Source of the DNA: Ovoidimarina sp050299695
GTDB lineage: Bacteria; Pseudomonadota; Alphaproteobacteria; Rhodobacterales; Rhodobacteraceae
Direction: 5' to 3'
NCBI GenBank assembly: GCA_050299695.1
Contig: JBNKWI010000032.1
Location: forward strand, 1 to 33,053
Length of the DNA: 33,053 nt
Below are positions 1-7,673 of the stretch, in pieces. Made by a program: the position numbers and the translations under genes. The first letter of the stretch is position 1. Each line of letters begins with the position of its first letter. The notes below the pieces were generated by a model that was not told the origin of the DNA, searched no databases, and saw only the letters and a program-made list of their open reading frames with translations.

Positions 1-1
1 C

Positions 2-277
2 TCGGGCTGGGCCTGGCAGCGCCGGGCGCTGGCGGCGGAGGCGGAGAGTGCCGTTGCGGGCGGCGCGCTCGTCCATGTGCTGCGCCTCACGCCGGGCACG
101 CTTTTCCACAGGAGACGCTTTCTCCCGGAGGGGTACTGGCTCCAGACCGGCGGTCTCTTCGGCCGGGCCGGCGGCGCGGGCCCGCTGTTCCAGGCCTGGC
201 GGCGCGGGGCGCGCGCGGCGCATGAGCGGCAGATCGGCCCGATCCCGCCGAGTGTTCCAATTTCCCCATGGAACTGA
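2..277 (+). CDS. C-terminal end of an unrecognised protein, cut by the left edge
   Basis: An open frame runs in from the left edge and stops at a TGA at 275-277, giving the last 91 residues of a larger protein. Codons show the strong G/C third-position preference of the neighbouring genes, and no stop interrupts the frame, so I take it as coding. The visible tail is rich in Arg, Gly and Trp and ends in a Pro-rich stretch (IGPIPPSVPISPWN). I see no catalytic motif and do not recognise the family. It lies 111 bases upstream of galU on the same strand and next to a glycosyltransferase cluster, so a role in polysaccharide or envelope metabolism is possible, but that is inference from position only. 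Confidence 0.5.
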   Translation, partial: SGWAWQRRALAAEAESAVAGGALVHVLRLTPGTLFHRRRFLPEGYWLQTGGLFGRAGGAGPLFQAWRRGARAAHERQIGPIPPSVPISPWN

Positions 278-388
278 TAGAGATTTGAGAAGTTTTTAAA
301 CGGATGCCATATTCTTGACACGCTACGTCGCAAAGGGTGCGGCACGCAGCGAAGTATTTGGGTGCGGAAGGTATAAGGGGCGGAGTAC

Positions 389-1282
389 ATGCGTCGCAAG
401 GTTACGAAGGCGGTTTTTCCCGTCGCCGGTCTGGGAACCAGGTTTCTCCCGGCGACAAAGTCGATTCCCAAGGAGATCATGACCCTCGTCGACAGGCCGT
501 TGATCCAATACGCGATCGACGAGGCCCGGGCTGCGGGAATCCGCGAGTTCATCTTCGTGACCTCGCGCGGCAAGAGCGCGCTGGAGGACTATTTCGACAA
601 CGCGCCCGAGCTGGAGGCGTCGCTGCGCGAGAAGGGCAAGAACGAGCTTCTCGACATTCTCGACAGCACCAACATGGAATCGGGCACCATCGCCTATGTG
701 CGCCAGAACCGGCCGATGGGCCTTGGCCATGCGGTGTGGTGCGCGCGGCGGATGATCGGCGACGAACCCTTCGCGGTGATCCTGCCCGACGACGTGATCG
801 CGGCGAACACCCCCTGCCTCAAGCAGATGGTCGAGGCCTATGAGGAGACCGGCGGCGCGATGGTCGCCGCGATGGAGGTTCCGGACGAGAAGACCTCGTC
901 CTACGGGATCCTCGACGTGACCGAGACGCGGGGCAACCTGTCGCGGGTGAAGGCGATGGTGGAAAAGCCCAAGCGGGGCACGGCGCCGTCGAACCTCGCG
1001 GTGATAGGGCGCTACATCCTGCCGCCCAGCGTGCTCGAGTCGCTGTCGCGCATCTCGAGCGGGGCGGGCGGCGAGATCCAGCTGACCGACGCGATCGCCA
1101 AGGAGATCGTCGACGGGCGCCCCGTCCACGGGCTGCGATTTGTGGGCGACCGCTTCGATTGCGGCTCGAAATCGGGCTTCCTGCAGGCGACCGTGGCCTT
1201 TGGGCTCCAGCGCGACGACCTGCGCGACGATCTGATGGGCTATCTGCGGCATCTCATGGGGATGCGGAACGCGGCCGAATAG
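389..1282 (+). CDS. galU: UTP--glucose-1-phosphate uridylyltransferase
   Basis: GalU makes UDP-glucose from UTP and glucose-1-phosphate in the cytoplasm, the activated donor for exopolysaccharide, LPS and cyclic glucan synthesis. The 297-residue length is normal for the family. The N-terminal nucleotide-binding signature is clear (PVAGLGTRFLPATKSIPKE, residues 11-29), with the Lys that contacts the phosphates. Further along are the GLGHAVWCAR segment, the LPDDVI metal/nucleotide loop and a VEKP motif near residue 190. The ATG at 389 begins a typical GalU N-terminus (MRRKVTKAVFPVAG). Directly upstream is an AT-rich stretch (about 285-325) containing TTGACA at 315-320, a possible -35, but no convincing -10 follows it. 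Three glycosyltransferase genes follow on the same strand, so GalU probably supplies donor sugar for their glycan. Confidence 0.97.
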   Translation: MRRKVTKAVFPVAGLGTRFLPATKSIPKEIMTLVDRPLIQYAIDEARAAGIREFIFVTSRGKSALEDYFDNAPELEASLREKGKNELLDILDSTNMESGTIAYVRQNRPMGLGHAVWCARRMIGDEPFAVILPDDVIAANTPCLKQMVEAYEETGGAMVAAMEVPDEKTSSYGILDVTETRGNLSRVKAMVEKPKRGTAPSNLAVIGRYILPPSVLESLSRISSGAGGEIQLTDAIAKEIVDGRPVHGLRFVGDRFDCGSKSGFLQATVAFGLQRDDLRDDLMGYLRHLMGMRNAAE

Positions 1283-1290
1283 ACCACCCG

Positions 1291-1315
1291 CCGAAAACCC
1301 GGTACCGGGTTTCGG
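1291..1315. terminator. Inverted repeat after galU, possible terminator
   Basis: A near-perfect palindrome with the core AACCCGGTACCGGGTT lies 8 bases after the galU stop and is extended on both sides by CCGAAA / TTTCGG with one offset base. It can form a GC-rich hairpin but has no T-run after it, so it may be a weak or Rho-assisted terminator, or simply a processing site between galU and the downstream glycosyltransferase gene. Confidence 0.4.
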
Positions 1316-1351
1316 TATGGATCCACGACTTCCATCACGGGACGGGCGGCC

Positions 1352-2542
1352 TTGAGCGGGCCGCCTTCGCTTTGGCTCGACGTCACGCGGATCGTCAGCC
1401 GCACCGGGCGCGAGCCGTTCACCGGGATCGACCGGGTGGAGCTCGGCTGGCTCGACGGGCTCCTGGCACGCGATCTGGCGCTTTTCGGTTTCGCACGGAC
1501 GGCGACGGGTTTCGTGCTGCTGGACCGAGCGGGGCTTGCCGGGCTCTGGGCGCGGATCGCGGGCGCGGTGCCCTGGGGGGCGCCCGACCTGCCTGCACGG
1601 CTGTCGCGGCGACTGAGCCCGGCGCGGAAACGGGCGGAGGCGGATCTGCGGCGGCTCTCGGTGGCGCGCTGCCTGCGGCCCGGGCTGGGGCGGTTTCTGA
1701 GGCGGCATCTGGCGCCGGGGACCTGGCTTCTCAATGTCGGGCACAGCAACCTGTCGGGCGCGGTGCTGGGGCAGGTCGCTTCGGCAGGCGGGCGGATCGC
1801 GGTGATGGTGCATGACACGATCCCGCTCGACCTCTCCGCGCTGCACCGGCCGGGCATGGTCGAGAGCTTTGCCGAGCGGATGCGGGCGGTGGCCGCCCAT
1901 GCCGCGCTCGTCGTGACGCCGTCGGCGGCTGCGGCGGCGCGGATCCGCGCGCATCTGGGGGTGACGGCGGTGGTCGCGCCGCCGGGGCTCGACCCCGTGC
2001 GGCCCGATCCGGTGGCGCTCTATGACCGGATTGATCCGGCGGAGAGCTATTTCGTCTCGGTCGGCACGATCGACGGGCGCAAGAACCAGACCTTGCTGCT
2101 CGACCTCTGGGACCGGCTCGGCGCGGAGCGGCCGACGCTCTATCTTTGCGGATCGCGGGGCTGGTGCCCGCCCGATCTGGAACGGCGGCTGGACGCGCCG
2201 CCGGCCGGGGTCGTGGAGCTTGCCGGCCTCGGCGACGGGGCGCTCGCGGCGCTGGTCGAGGGGGCGGCGGGCCTCCTCCATCCGAGCCTGGCCGAAGGCT
2301 TCGGCTATCCGCTCCTCGAGGCCGCGCTTCTGGGCGTGCCGGTGGTCGCGGCGGACCTGCCGGTCTACCGCGAGACGCTGGGAGACATCGGCGTTTACCT
2401 GAAGCCGGACGATCTGTATCACTGGAAGGAGACAACAAGAGCACTGGCGGCGGCCCATCGCCGGGGCGAGCAGTATCGGGCAGGGCGGCCGAAGCGACCG
2501 ACATGGGACGCGCACCTGAACCTCGTGTTAAGCCTGATGTGA
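1352..2542 (+). CDS. Glycosyltransferase family 4 (group 1) protein
   Basis: This is a GT-B fold, retaining glycosyltransferase of the GT4 type, expected to transfer a nucleotide-activated sugar at the cytoplasmic face of the inner membrane. The C-terminal donor domain has the SVGTIDGRKNQ segment (near residue 232) and the diagnostic E-x7-E motif in EGFGYPLLE (Glu315 to Glu323), followed by GVPVVAADLPVYRETLGD. The length of 396 residues is normal. The only plausible start is a TTG at 1352, since no ATG or GTG in frame gives the conserved WLDVTRIVSRTG N-terminus. It lies between galU and a GT2-like gene on the same strand. The acceptor and sugar donor cannot be read from the sequence. Confidence 0.88.
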   Translation: MSGPPSLWLDVTRIVSRTGREPFTGIDRVELGWLDGLLARDLALFGFARTATGFVLLDRAGLAGLWARIAGAVPWGAPDLPARLSRRLSPARKRAEADLRRLSVARCLRPGLGRFLRRHLAPGTWLLNVGHSNLSGAVLGQVASAGGRIAVMVHDTIPLDLSALHRPGMVESFAERMRAVAAHAALVVTPSAAAAARIRAHLGVTAVVAPPGLDPVRPDPVALYDRIDPAESYFVSVGTIDGRKNQTLLLDLWDRLGAERPTLYLCGSRGWCPPDLERRLDAPPAGVVELAGLGDGALAALVEGAAGLLHPSLAEGFGYPLLEAALLGVPVVAADLPVYRETLGDIGVYLKPDDLYHWKETTRALAAAHRRGEQYRAGRPKRPTWDAHLNLVLSLM

Positions 2543-2588
2543 CAGCCATGGCTGGGCGATCCCGCTTTCGGGCGGCCCAGGGACCCGC

Positions 2589-3599
2589 ATGAGCTTGCTG
2601 ATCTCCTACTGGCTGCGGCTCCGTCGCAAGCGCTACCGCCTCCGCGCCCGGCGCAAGGCGCGCGGGCTGACCTGCGTCGTGGACCGGACCGCGCAGATCA
2701 AGCCGCGCGACGTTCTGGTCTTCACCACGCTCCGCAACGAGCAGGTGCGCCTGCCGTTCTTCCTGTCCTATTACCGGCGCATGGGCGCGGGTCATTTCAT
2801 CGTGGTCGACAACGGCTCGGATGACGGCTCGCGCGCCTATCTCGAGGCGCAGCCCGACGTGTCGCTCTGGCACACGGCGGAAAGCTACAAGCAGTCGCGC
2901 TTCGGGGTCGACTGGATGAACTGGCTGTTGCGCCTGCACGGCCACGGGCATTGGTGCCTGACGGTGGACCCCGACGAATTCCTCGTCTTCCCGTTCTGCG
3001 ACACCCGCTCCCTGCCCGCGCTGACCGACTGGCTCCAGGCCTCGGCGATCCGCTCCTTCGGGGCGATGCTCGTCGACATGTACCCGAAGGGGCCGATGGA
3101 CGCGCAGACCTACCGCGCCGGGCAGGATCCGTTCGAGATCGCGAGCTGGTTCGACCCGGGCAACTACACGATCAGCCGCAACCACCGGTTCCACAACCTG
3201 TGGATCCAGGGCGGGCCGCGCGCGCGGGTGTTCTTCCGCGACGCGCCGGCGAAGGCACCCGCGCTCAACAAGATCCCGCTGGTGCATTGGGACCGGCGCT
3301 ATGTCTATGCGAGTTCCACCCACGCGCTGCTGCCGCGCGGGCTGAACCTCGTCTATGACGAGTGGGGCGGCGAGAAGGCCTCGGGCTGCCTGTTGCACGC
3401 CAAGTTCCTCTCGACCTTCGCCGGCAAGGCGGAGGAGGAGCTGCAACGCCGGCAGCACTACGCCGGGAGCCGGGAGTACCGCGCCTATCACGAGAGGCTG
3501 AGCGACAATCCCGATCTCTGGACCCGCTGGAGCGAGCGCTACATCAACTGGCGGCAGCTCGAGACCCTGGGGCTGATGTCCAAGGGGAACTGGGCATGA
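2589..3599 (+). CDS. Glycosyltransferase family 2-like protein (Glyco_tranf_2_4 type)
   Basis: A 336-residue GT-A type transferase. The N-terminal core reads DVLVFTTLRNEQVRLPFFLSYYR and then FIVVDNGSDDGS, the usual donor-binding strand and loop of the Glyco_tranf_2_4 group. The metal-binding motif appears as DPDE at residues 127-130. These proteins act in the cytoplasm on surface polysaccharide or O-antigen-like glycans. There is no signal peptide or membrane segment, and the first 30 residues are strongly basic, which could favour membrane association. The stop codon overlaps the next start by four bases (ATGA at 3596-3599), so the two are translationally coupled and probably act on the same glycan. 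Family assignment is good; the linkage made is unknown. Confidence 0.85.
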   Translation: MSLLISYWLRLRRKRYRLRARRKARGLTCVVDRTAQIKPRDVLVFTTLRNEQVRLPFFLSYYRRMGAGHFIVVDNGSDDGSRAYLEAQPDVSLWHTAESYKQSRFGVDWMNWLLRLHGHGHWCLTVDPDEFLVFPFCDTRSLPALTDWLQASAIRSFGAMLVDMYPKGPMDAQTYRAGQDPFEIASWFDPGNYTISRNHRFHNLWIQGGPRARVFFRDAPAKAPALNKIPLVHWDRRYVYASSTHALLPRGLNLVYDEWGGEKASGCLLHAKFLSTFAGKAEEELQRRQHYAGSREYRAYHERLSDNPDLWTRWSERYINWRQLETLGLMSKGNWA

Positions 3600-5296
3600 G
3601 CACGCTGGGCTTCGTCATGCTGGTGCACGAGCCGCTCGAGAGGGCCGCGCAGGTGGCACGGGTCTGGGCGGGGGCGGGCTGCCCGATCGTGATCCATGTG
3701 GACAAGGTGGTGCCGGACCCGGTCTACGACGCCTTCGTCGCGGGCTTCGCCGACCTGCCGCAGGTGCGGTTCTGCGCGCGGCGGCGTTGCGAATGGGGCA
3801 CCTGGTCGCTGGTGGGGGCGACGCAGGTGGCGGCGGCGCGGATGCTCGCCGAGTTTCCCGAGGTGCGGCATGTCTACCTCGCCTCGGGCTCCTGCCTGCC
3901 CCTGCGCCCGACCGAGGCGCTCAAGGACTATCTCGACGCGAACCCGAAGACCGATTTCATCGAGAGCGTCACCACCCGCGACGTGCCCTGGATCATCGGC
4001 GGGCTCGACGCGGAGCGGTTCACCTTTTCCTTCCCGTTCTCCTGGAAGCGGCAGCGGATCCTGTTCGATCTCTGGGTCCGGGCACAGCGGATGGTCGGGC
4101 GGCACCGGCCGATCCCCGAGGGCGTCACGCCGCATCTCGGTTCGCAATGGTGGTGCCTGACCCGGCAGACGTTGTCGGCGATCCTGGAGGACCCGAAGCG
4201 GAAGCTCTACGAGCGCTATTTCAAGCGGGTCTGGATCCCGGACGAGAGCTATTTCCAGACCCTCGTGCGGCTCTATTCGCCGCGGATCGAGAGCCGGTCG
4301 CTGACGCTGTCGAAATTCGACTTCCTCGGCAAGCCGCACATCTTCTACGACGACCACCTGCAGCTCCTGCGCCGCTCGGACTGCTTCGTCGCGCGGAAGA
4401 TCTGGCCCCATGCCGGGCGGCTCTACGCGGCGTTCCTCGACGACAAGATCAGCCTCGCGGAGGCGGCGGAGCCGAACCCGGGCAAGATCGACCGGATCTT
4501 CGCCCGCGCGGTGGAGCAGCGGACCAGGGGGCGGAGCGGGCTCTACATGCAGAGCCGCTACCCGAACTGGGATTGGGAGAACGGCCGCACCGCCGCGCCC
4601 TACACGGTGCTGTCGGGCTTCGGCGACCTCTTCGAGGAGTTCCCGGACTGGCTGAGCCGGGTGTCGGAATGCCTGACGCACGGCCATCTCTACGCGCCCG
4701 GACGTGCCGAGTTCGCGGGCGGGCAGGAGGTGTTCGCGGGCGCCCTCTCGGACAGCGCTGCCTTGCGCGACTACCATCCGACGGCGTTCCTGACGAACCT
4801 GATCTGGAACACGCGGGGCGAGCGGCAGAGTTTCCTGTTCGGGCCGAAGGACAATCAGGAGATCGCCTGGTTCCTCGCCGCCGACCCGAATGCGCATATC
4901 TCGATCATCAGCGGCGCCTGGGCGGTGCCGCTCTATCACGCGAACCGGAATTTCAGCGAACTGCGCGAGCGGGCGGCGGCCTATCAGAAGATCGAGTCGG
5001 CCTATATCGAAATGCTGCGCAGCCCGCAGACCAAGGCGCGGGTGCGGATCTGGACGATGGCGGAATTCCTGGAGCAGCCGCTCGAGCGGCTCGGGATGCT
5101 GGTCGAGGAGATCGGCATGCGGAACGGGCGCCGGCTGGCCGAGGCGCCGCGGCTCCGGCCCCTGGACGGGTTCGGGCAGTTCCTGCAGAACCTCAAGAAC
5201 CAGGGGATGCAGCCGCATCTGATGGGCGACTTCCCGGCCGGTTTCGACCCTGTCGAGGCGGTGCGGAACGCGCAGAAGCCCTACGCGGTGCGGTAG
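3596..5296 (+). CDS. Core-2/I-branching (GT14-type) glycosyltransferase with DUF5928 C-terminal domain
   Basis: The first ~250 residues resemble the Branch family (beta-1,6-N-acetylglucosaminyltransferase type), with FVMLVHEPLERA, IVIHVDK, YLASGSCLPLRP, GSQWWCLTR and WIPDESYFQTL in order. The remaining ~300 residues match what I know as the DUF5928 domain of Rhodobacteraceae, of unknown function. The start at 3596 is chosen because it overlaps the preceding stop in ATGA and gives an N-terminus in register with the family; the open frame extends further upstream, but only inside the preceding gene. Length is 566 residues. The fusion suggests a transferase with a second domain for acceptor recognition or for another transfer. 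It is the last gene of the cluster and is followed by a structured gene-free region. Confidence 0.85.
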   Translation: MSTLGFVMLVHEPLERAAQVARVWAGAGCPIVIHVDKVVPDPVYDAFVAGFADLPQVRFCARRRCEWGTWSLVGATQVAAARMLAEFPEVRHVYLASGSCLPLRPTEALKDYLDANPKTDFIESVTTRDVPWIIGGLDAERFTFSFPFSWKRQRILFDLWVRAQRMVGRHRPIPEGVTPHLGSQWWCLTRQTLSAILEDPKRKLYERYFKRVWIPDESYFQTLVRLYSPRIESRSLTLSKFDFLGKPHIFYDDHLQLLRRSDCFVARKIWPHAGRLYAAFLDDKISLAEAAEPNPGKIDRIFARAVEQRTRGRSGLYMQSRYPNWDWENGRTAAPYTVLSGFGDLFEEFPDWLSRVSECLTHGHLYAPGRAEFAGGQEVFAGALSDSAALRDYHPTAFLTNLIWNTRGERQSFLFGPKDNQEIAWFLAADPNAHISIISGAWAVPLYHANRNFSELRERAAAYQKIESAYIEMLRSPQTKARVRIWTMAEFLEQPLERLGMLVEEIGMRNGRRLAEAPRLRPLDGFGQFLQNLKNQGMQPHLMGDFPAGFDPVEAVRNAQKPYAVR

Positions 5297-5351
5297 GCGT
5301 TGAGCAGATCGGTCAGCCGGTACCGTCGCTTCGGTTCTCCCCGCGCCGCCA

Positions 5352-5495
5352 AGCGCCTGCCCGTCGCACCGGAGGCGTGCCTCCACGAACGGGCTGGCGC
5401 TTTGGTGACGTTCCGCGCCGAACGTTTGTACGGCGGGGTTGCACCAAAAAGCGCCGCCACTCAATCGTTGCAGCGCCACTCCACGGGCAGGCGCT
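5352..5495. repeat. Three-copy inverted repeat with alternative pairing partners
   Basis: The 271-base gap between two convergent genes contains AGCGCCTGCCCGT at 5352-5364, its exact reverse complement ACGGGCAGGCGCT at 5483-5495, and a third copy at 5389-5401 that matches the reverse complement at 12 of 13 positions. Between the first and third copies sits a further small inverted repeat (GGAGGC / GCCTCC, 5371-5384). The left copy can pair with either right copy, giving a compact 50-base branched hairpin or a 144-base stem-loop. It may be the bidirectional terminator of the converging genes, a small palindromic element, or a structured RNA. No obvious target-site duplication flanks it. Confidence 0.55.
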
Positions 5496-5567
5496 CGCCC
5501 GGCTTGTGCTTGGTTCCCGCGGTGTGCGGCTTCAAGTCGGAACCGTCCCGCATCGCGGTTGGCAGGC

Positions 5568-6032
5568 TCAGGCCGCCCGCGTGTTGTGCTTGTCGGTGAG
5601 GATCGCGTAGAGCGCGGCCGGGTCGTCATTGGCGCGCAGCTTGGCGCAGAGGCCGGGGTTGCGCATGGTGCGCGAGACCAGCGCCAGCGCCTTCAGGTGG
5701 TCGACGCCCGCATCCTCGGGCGCGAAGAGGGCGAAGACGAGGTCGACCGGCTGGCGGTCAACCGCGTCGAAATCGAGGGGCTTCTCGAGCCGGATGAAGA
5801 GGCCGCTGACCTCGTCCACGCCCGAGAGCCGCGCGTGGGGGAGCGCGATGCCGTTCCCGACACCGGTCGGGCCGAGGCTCTCGCGCTCCTGCAATGCGTT
5901 GCAGGCCTCGCCGGGCATGATCTCGGAGCGGTCCGAGAACATCTCGCCCAGTTCGTGGAACAGGCGCTTCTTGCTGGTGATGCCGGGAAGGACCCGGACG
6001 GCCTCGGGGGCCAATAGGGACGCGAGATCCAT
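5568..6032 (-). CDS. ptsN: PTS IIA-like nitrogen regulatory protein PtsN (EIIA-Ntr)
   Basis: PtsN is the terminal phosphocarrier of the nitrogen-related phosphotransferase system. It is phosphorylated on a histidine through NPr and regulates targets such as potassium transport and stress responses; it does not itself move sugar. The 154-residue length is normal. The active-site histidine is in GNGIALPHAR (His66), and the LFARLEKPLDFDA-like and ALFAPEDAGVDHLKALA segments are typical of the family. The start is the ATG at 6030-6032. It lies 40 bases after hpf on the same strand and is probably co-transcribed with it, as in many Proteobacteria. Confidence 0.95.
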   Translation of the reverse strand: MDLASLLAPEAVRVLPGITSKKRLFHELGEMFSDRSEIMPGEACNALQERESLGPTGVGNGIALPHARLSGVDEVSGLFIRLEKPLDFDAVDRQPVDLVFALFAPEDAGVDHLKALALVSRTMRNPGLCAKLRANDDPAALYAILTDKHNTRAA

Positions 6033-6072
6033 CGGTGAACGGTCCTTCCCTCGTTGTTCCGTGTTCGGAGGC

Positions 6073-6642
6073 TCAGTTCGGATCGATCCAGCCGATATTT
6101 CCGTCCTCGCGACGATAGACGATGTTCACGCCGCTTTCCTGCTTTTCGTTGCGAAAGACGAGGACGGGGACTCCGGCCAGCTCCATCTGCATGACCGCCT
6201 CGCCAACGGAGAGCGAGGGGATCTTGGTTTCCATTTCGGCGATGATGATCGGCTGGAGCGTTTCGGGCTCCGAATCCTCCCCATCGTCGGATCGGGCGAG
6301 GATATAGGAGGCCGCGCCCATCAGTTCAACCGGTTGCTGACGGTCCTTGTGATGGTCCTTCAGGCGGCGCTTGTAGCGGCGGAGCTGCTTGTCCATCTTC
6401 TCGACGCAGGCGTCGAAGGCGGCGTAGATCTCGTGCGCATGGGCGCGCGCCTGGGCGTTCAGGCCGGTGGAGAGATGCACCACGGTCTCACAGACGAACT
6501 GGTGCGAATCCTTGGAAAACACGATGTTGGCGTCGGTCGGCCGCCCCGCGTATTTCTCGACGACCGTGCCGAGCTCCTGTTCGACATGGGACCTGAGCGC
6601 GTTGCCCACGTCGATCTGTTTGCCGGTTACCTGATAGCGCAT
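6073..6642 (-). CDS. hpf: Ribosome hibernation promoting factor, long form
   Basis: Long HPF binds 30S subunits in stationary phase and, through its C-terminal domain, joins two 70S ribosomes into inactive 100S dimers. The N-terminal domain (residues ~1-100) starts MRYQVTGKQIDVGNALR and carries the basic helix KQLRRYKRRLKDHH. The C-terminal dimerisation domain (~130-189) ends with VPVLVFRNEKQESGVNIVYRREDGNIGWIDPN-type residues. The frame is open far upstream, but I place the start at 6642: it gives the conserved N-terminus and has a good ribosome binding site (GGGAG, 7 bases upstream). The length is 189 residues. It precedes ptsN. The 272 bases upstream hold no rpoN, although rpoN often sits between lptB and hpf elsewhere. 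Confidence 0.95.
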   Translation of the reverse strand: MRYQVTGKQIDVGNALRSHVEQELGTVVEKYAGRPTDANIVFSKDSHQFVCETVVHLSTGLNAQARAHAHEIYAAFDACVEKMDKQLRRYKRRLKDHHKDRQQPVELMGAASYILARSDDGEDSEPETLQPIIIAEMETKIPSLSVGEAVMQMELAGVPVLVFRNEKQESGVNIVYRREDGNIGWIDPN

Positions 6643-6848
6643 GGCAACTCCCTTTGCCTCGTGATGGCCAGGTTTTCGCGACGCGAATGCGCGCGAACCC
6701 GGCTCGAATTTGCGGATGCTTCGATGGCTCGAAGGCGTGAATGCGTTCTCCACGCCACTCCCACGTGTCATGAAATCGTGGCCATTCATTGGTAGCAATT
6801 GGGGAGAATTCGCAACGCATTGTCAACGACCGCCGCGCCGCGATCACG

Positions 6849-6867
6849 GAACGCCGGGCGGGCGTTC
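6849..6867 (-). terminator. Hairpin downstream of lptB
   Basis: GAACGCC at 6849-6855 and GGCGTTC at 6861-6867 form a perfect 7-bp stem with a 5-base loop, about 50 bases after the lptB stop when read on the minus strand. No T-run follows, so it is at best a Rho-assisted or processing hairpin. It separates the lpt operon from the hpf-ptsN unit, whose promoter should lie between here and 6643; TTGACA on the minus strand at 6826-6821 is a possible -35 without a clear -10. Confidence 0.4.
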
Positions 6868-6914
6868 TAGATCTGGGGGGCATCGCTTGACTGTCTACCA
6901 TCGGCGGATCGCCG

Positions 6915-7673
6915 TTAACCTATTTTGAAATGCTGGCCGAGATAGACCCGGCGCACGTTCTCGTCTTCGACGACCTCGGCGGTGGTGCCGCTCATCAGCA
7001 CCTGGCCGTCGTTCAGGATGTAGGCGCGGTCGACGATCTCGAGTGTTTCGCGGACGTTGTGGTCGGTGATCAGGACGCCGATGCCGCGGTCGCTGAGGTG
7101 CGAGACCAGGGTGCGGATGTCGCCCACGGCGATCGGATCGACCCCGGCGAAGGGTTCGTCGAGGAGCACGTATTTCGGGTCGGCCGCGAGGCAGCGCGCG
7201 ATCTCGCAGCGCCGCCGCTCGCCGCCCGAGAGCGAGAGCGCCGAGGCGCGGCGGAGATGGGTGATCGAGAAATCCGACAGGAGCTCGTCGAGCCGTTCGT
7301 GCCGCTTGATCCGGTCGGGCTCGTTGATCTCGAGGATCGCGAGGATGTTGTCCTCGACGCTCATGCCCCGGAAGATCGAGACCTCCTGCGGCAGGTAGCC
7401 GATCCCGAGCCTTGCGCGCCGGTACATCGGCAGGAGCGTGACGTCGCGCCCGTCCACCGTGACCTGGCCGCTGTCGACATGGATCAGCCCGGCAATCGCG
7501 TAGAAGGTCGTCGTCTTGCCCGAGCCGTTCGGGCCGAGGAGCGCCACCACCTCGCCGCGCCGGAGCGTCATCGACACGTCGCGGATCACCGGGCGCTTGC
7601 GGTAGGCCTTGCGGATGCCGGTGACCGTCAGCCCATAGCCGCCCTCGGCGATCGTCAGGTCGGGGGCGGCCAT
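6915..7673 (-). CDS. lptB: LPS export ABC transporter ATP-binding protein LptB
   Basis: LptB is the cytoplasmic ATPase that powers extraction of lipopolysaccharide from the inner membrane by LptFG and its transfer to LptC and LptA. The 252-residue protein has Walker A (GPNGSGKTT), the ABC signature (LSGGERRR), Walker B plus catalytic Glu (YVLLDEPFAGVDP) and the switch histidine (ITDHNVRETL). I choose the ATG at 7673, which shares its A with the lptA stop (TGATG), over a TTG one codon upstream. lptF and lptG are not in the window, which is usual because they often lie elsewhere. It is the last gene of the rnd-lptC-lptA-lptB unit. Confidence 0.97.
   Translation of the reverse strand: MAAPDLTIAEGGYGLTVTGIRKAYRKRPVIRDVSMTLRRGEVVALLGPNGSGKTTTFYAIAGLIHVDSGQVTVDGRDVTLLPMYRRARLGIGYLPQEVSIFRGMSVEDNILAILEINEPDRIKRHERLDELLSDFSITHLRRASALSLSGGERRRCEIARCLAADPKYVLLDEPFAGVDPIAVGDIRTLVSHLSDRGIGVLITDHNVRETLEIVDRAYILNDGQVLMSGTTAEVVEDENVRRVYLGQHFKIG

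Noticed and set aside
323..2515. A 730-codon open frame on the minus strand opposite galU and the GT4 gene
   Set aside because: It is antisense to two confidently recognised genes and encodes an Arg/Pro-rich sequence with no motif.
3362..3595. Longer N-terminus for the GT14/DUF5928 protein
   Set aside because: The extension lies wholly inside the preceding gene in another frame; the ATGA overlap at 3596 gives the family-like N-terminus.
5300..5599. A 99-codon plus-strand frame in the gap after the glycosyltransferase cluster
   Set aside because: No ribosome binding site, no recognisable domain, and it covers the inverted repeat and runs into the ptsN gene.
3539..5629. A 696-codon minus-strand frame opposite the GT14/DUF5928 gene and the following gap
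   Set aside because: It is antisense to a recognised gene and has Arg/Pro-rich composition typical of mirror frames in high-GC DNA.
6643..6798. 52-residue N-terminal extension of hpf
   Set aside because: It is not like any HPF, and the ATG at 6642 has a good ribosome binding site and the conserved MRYQVTGK start.
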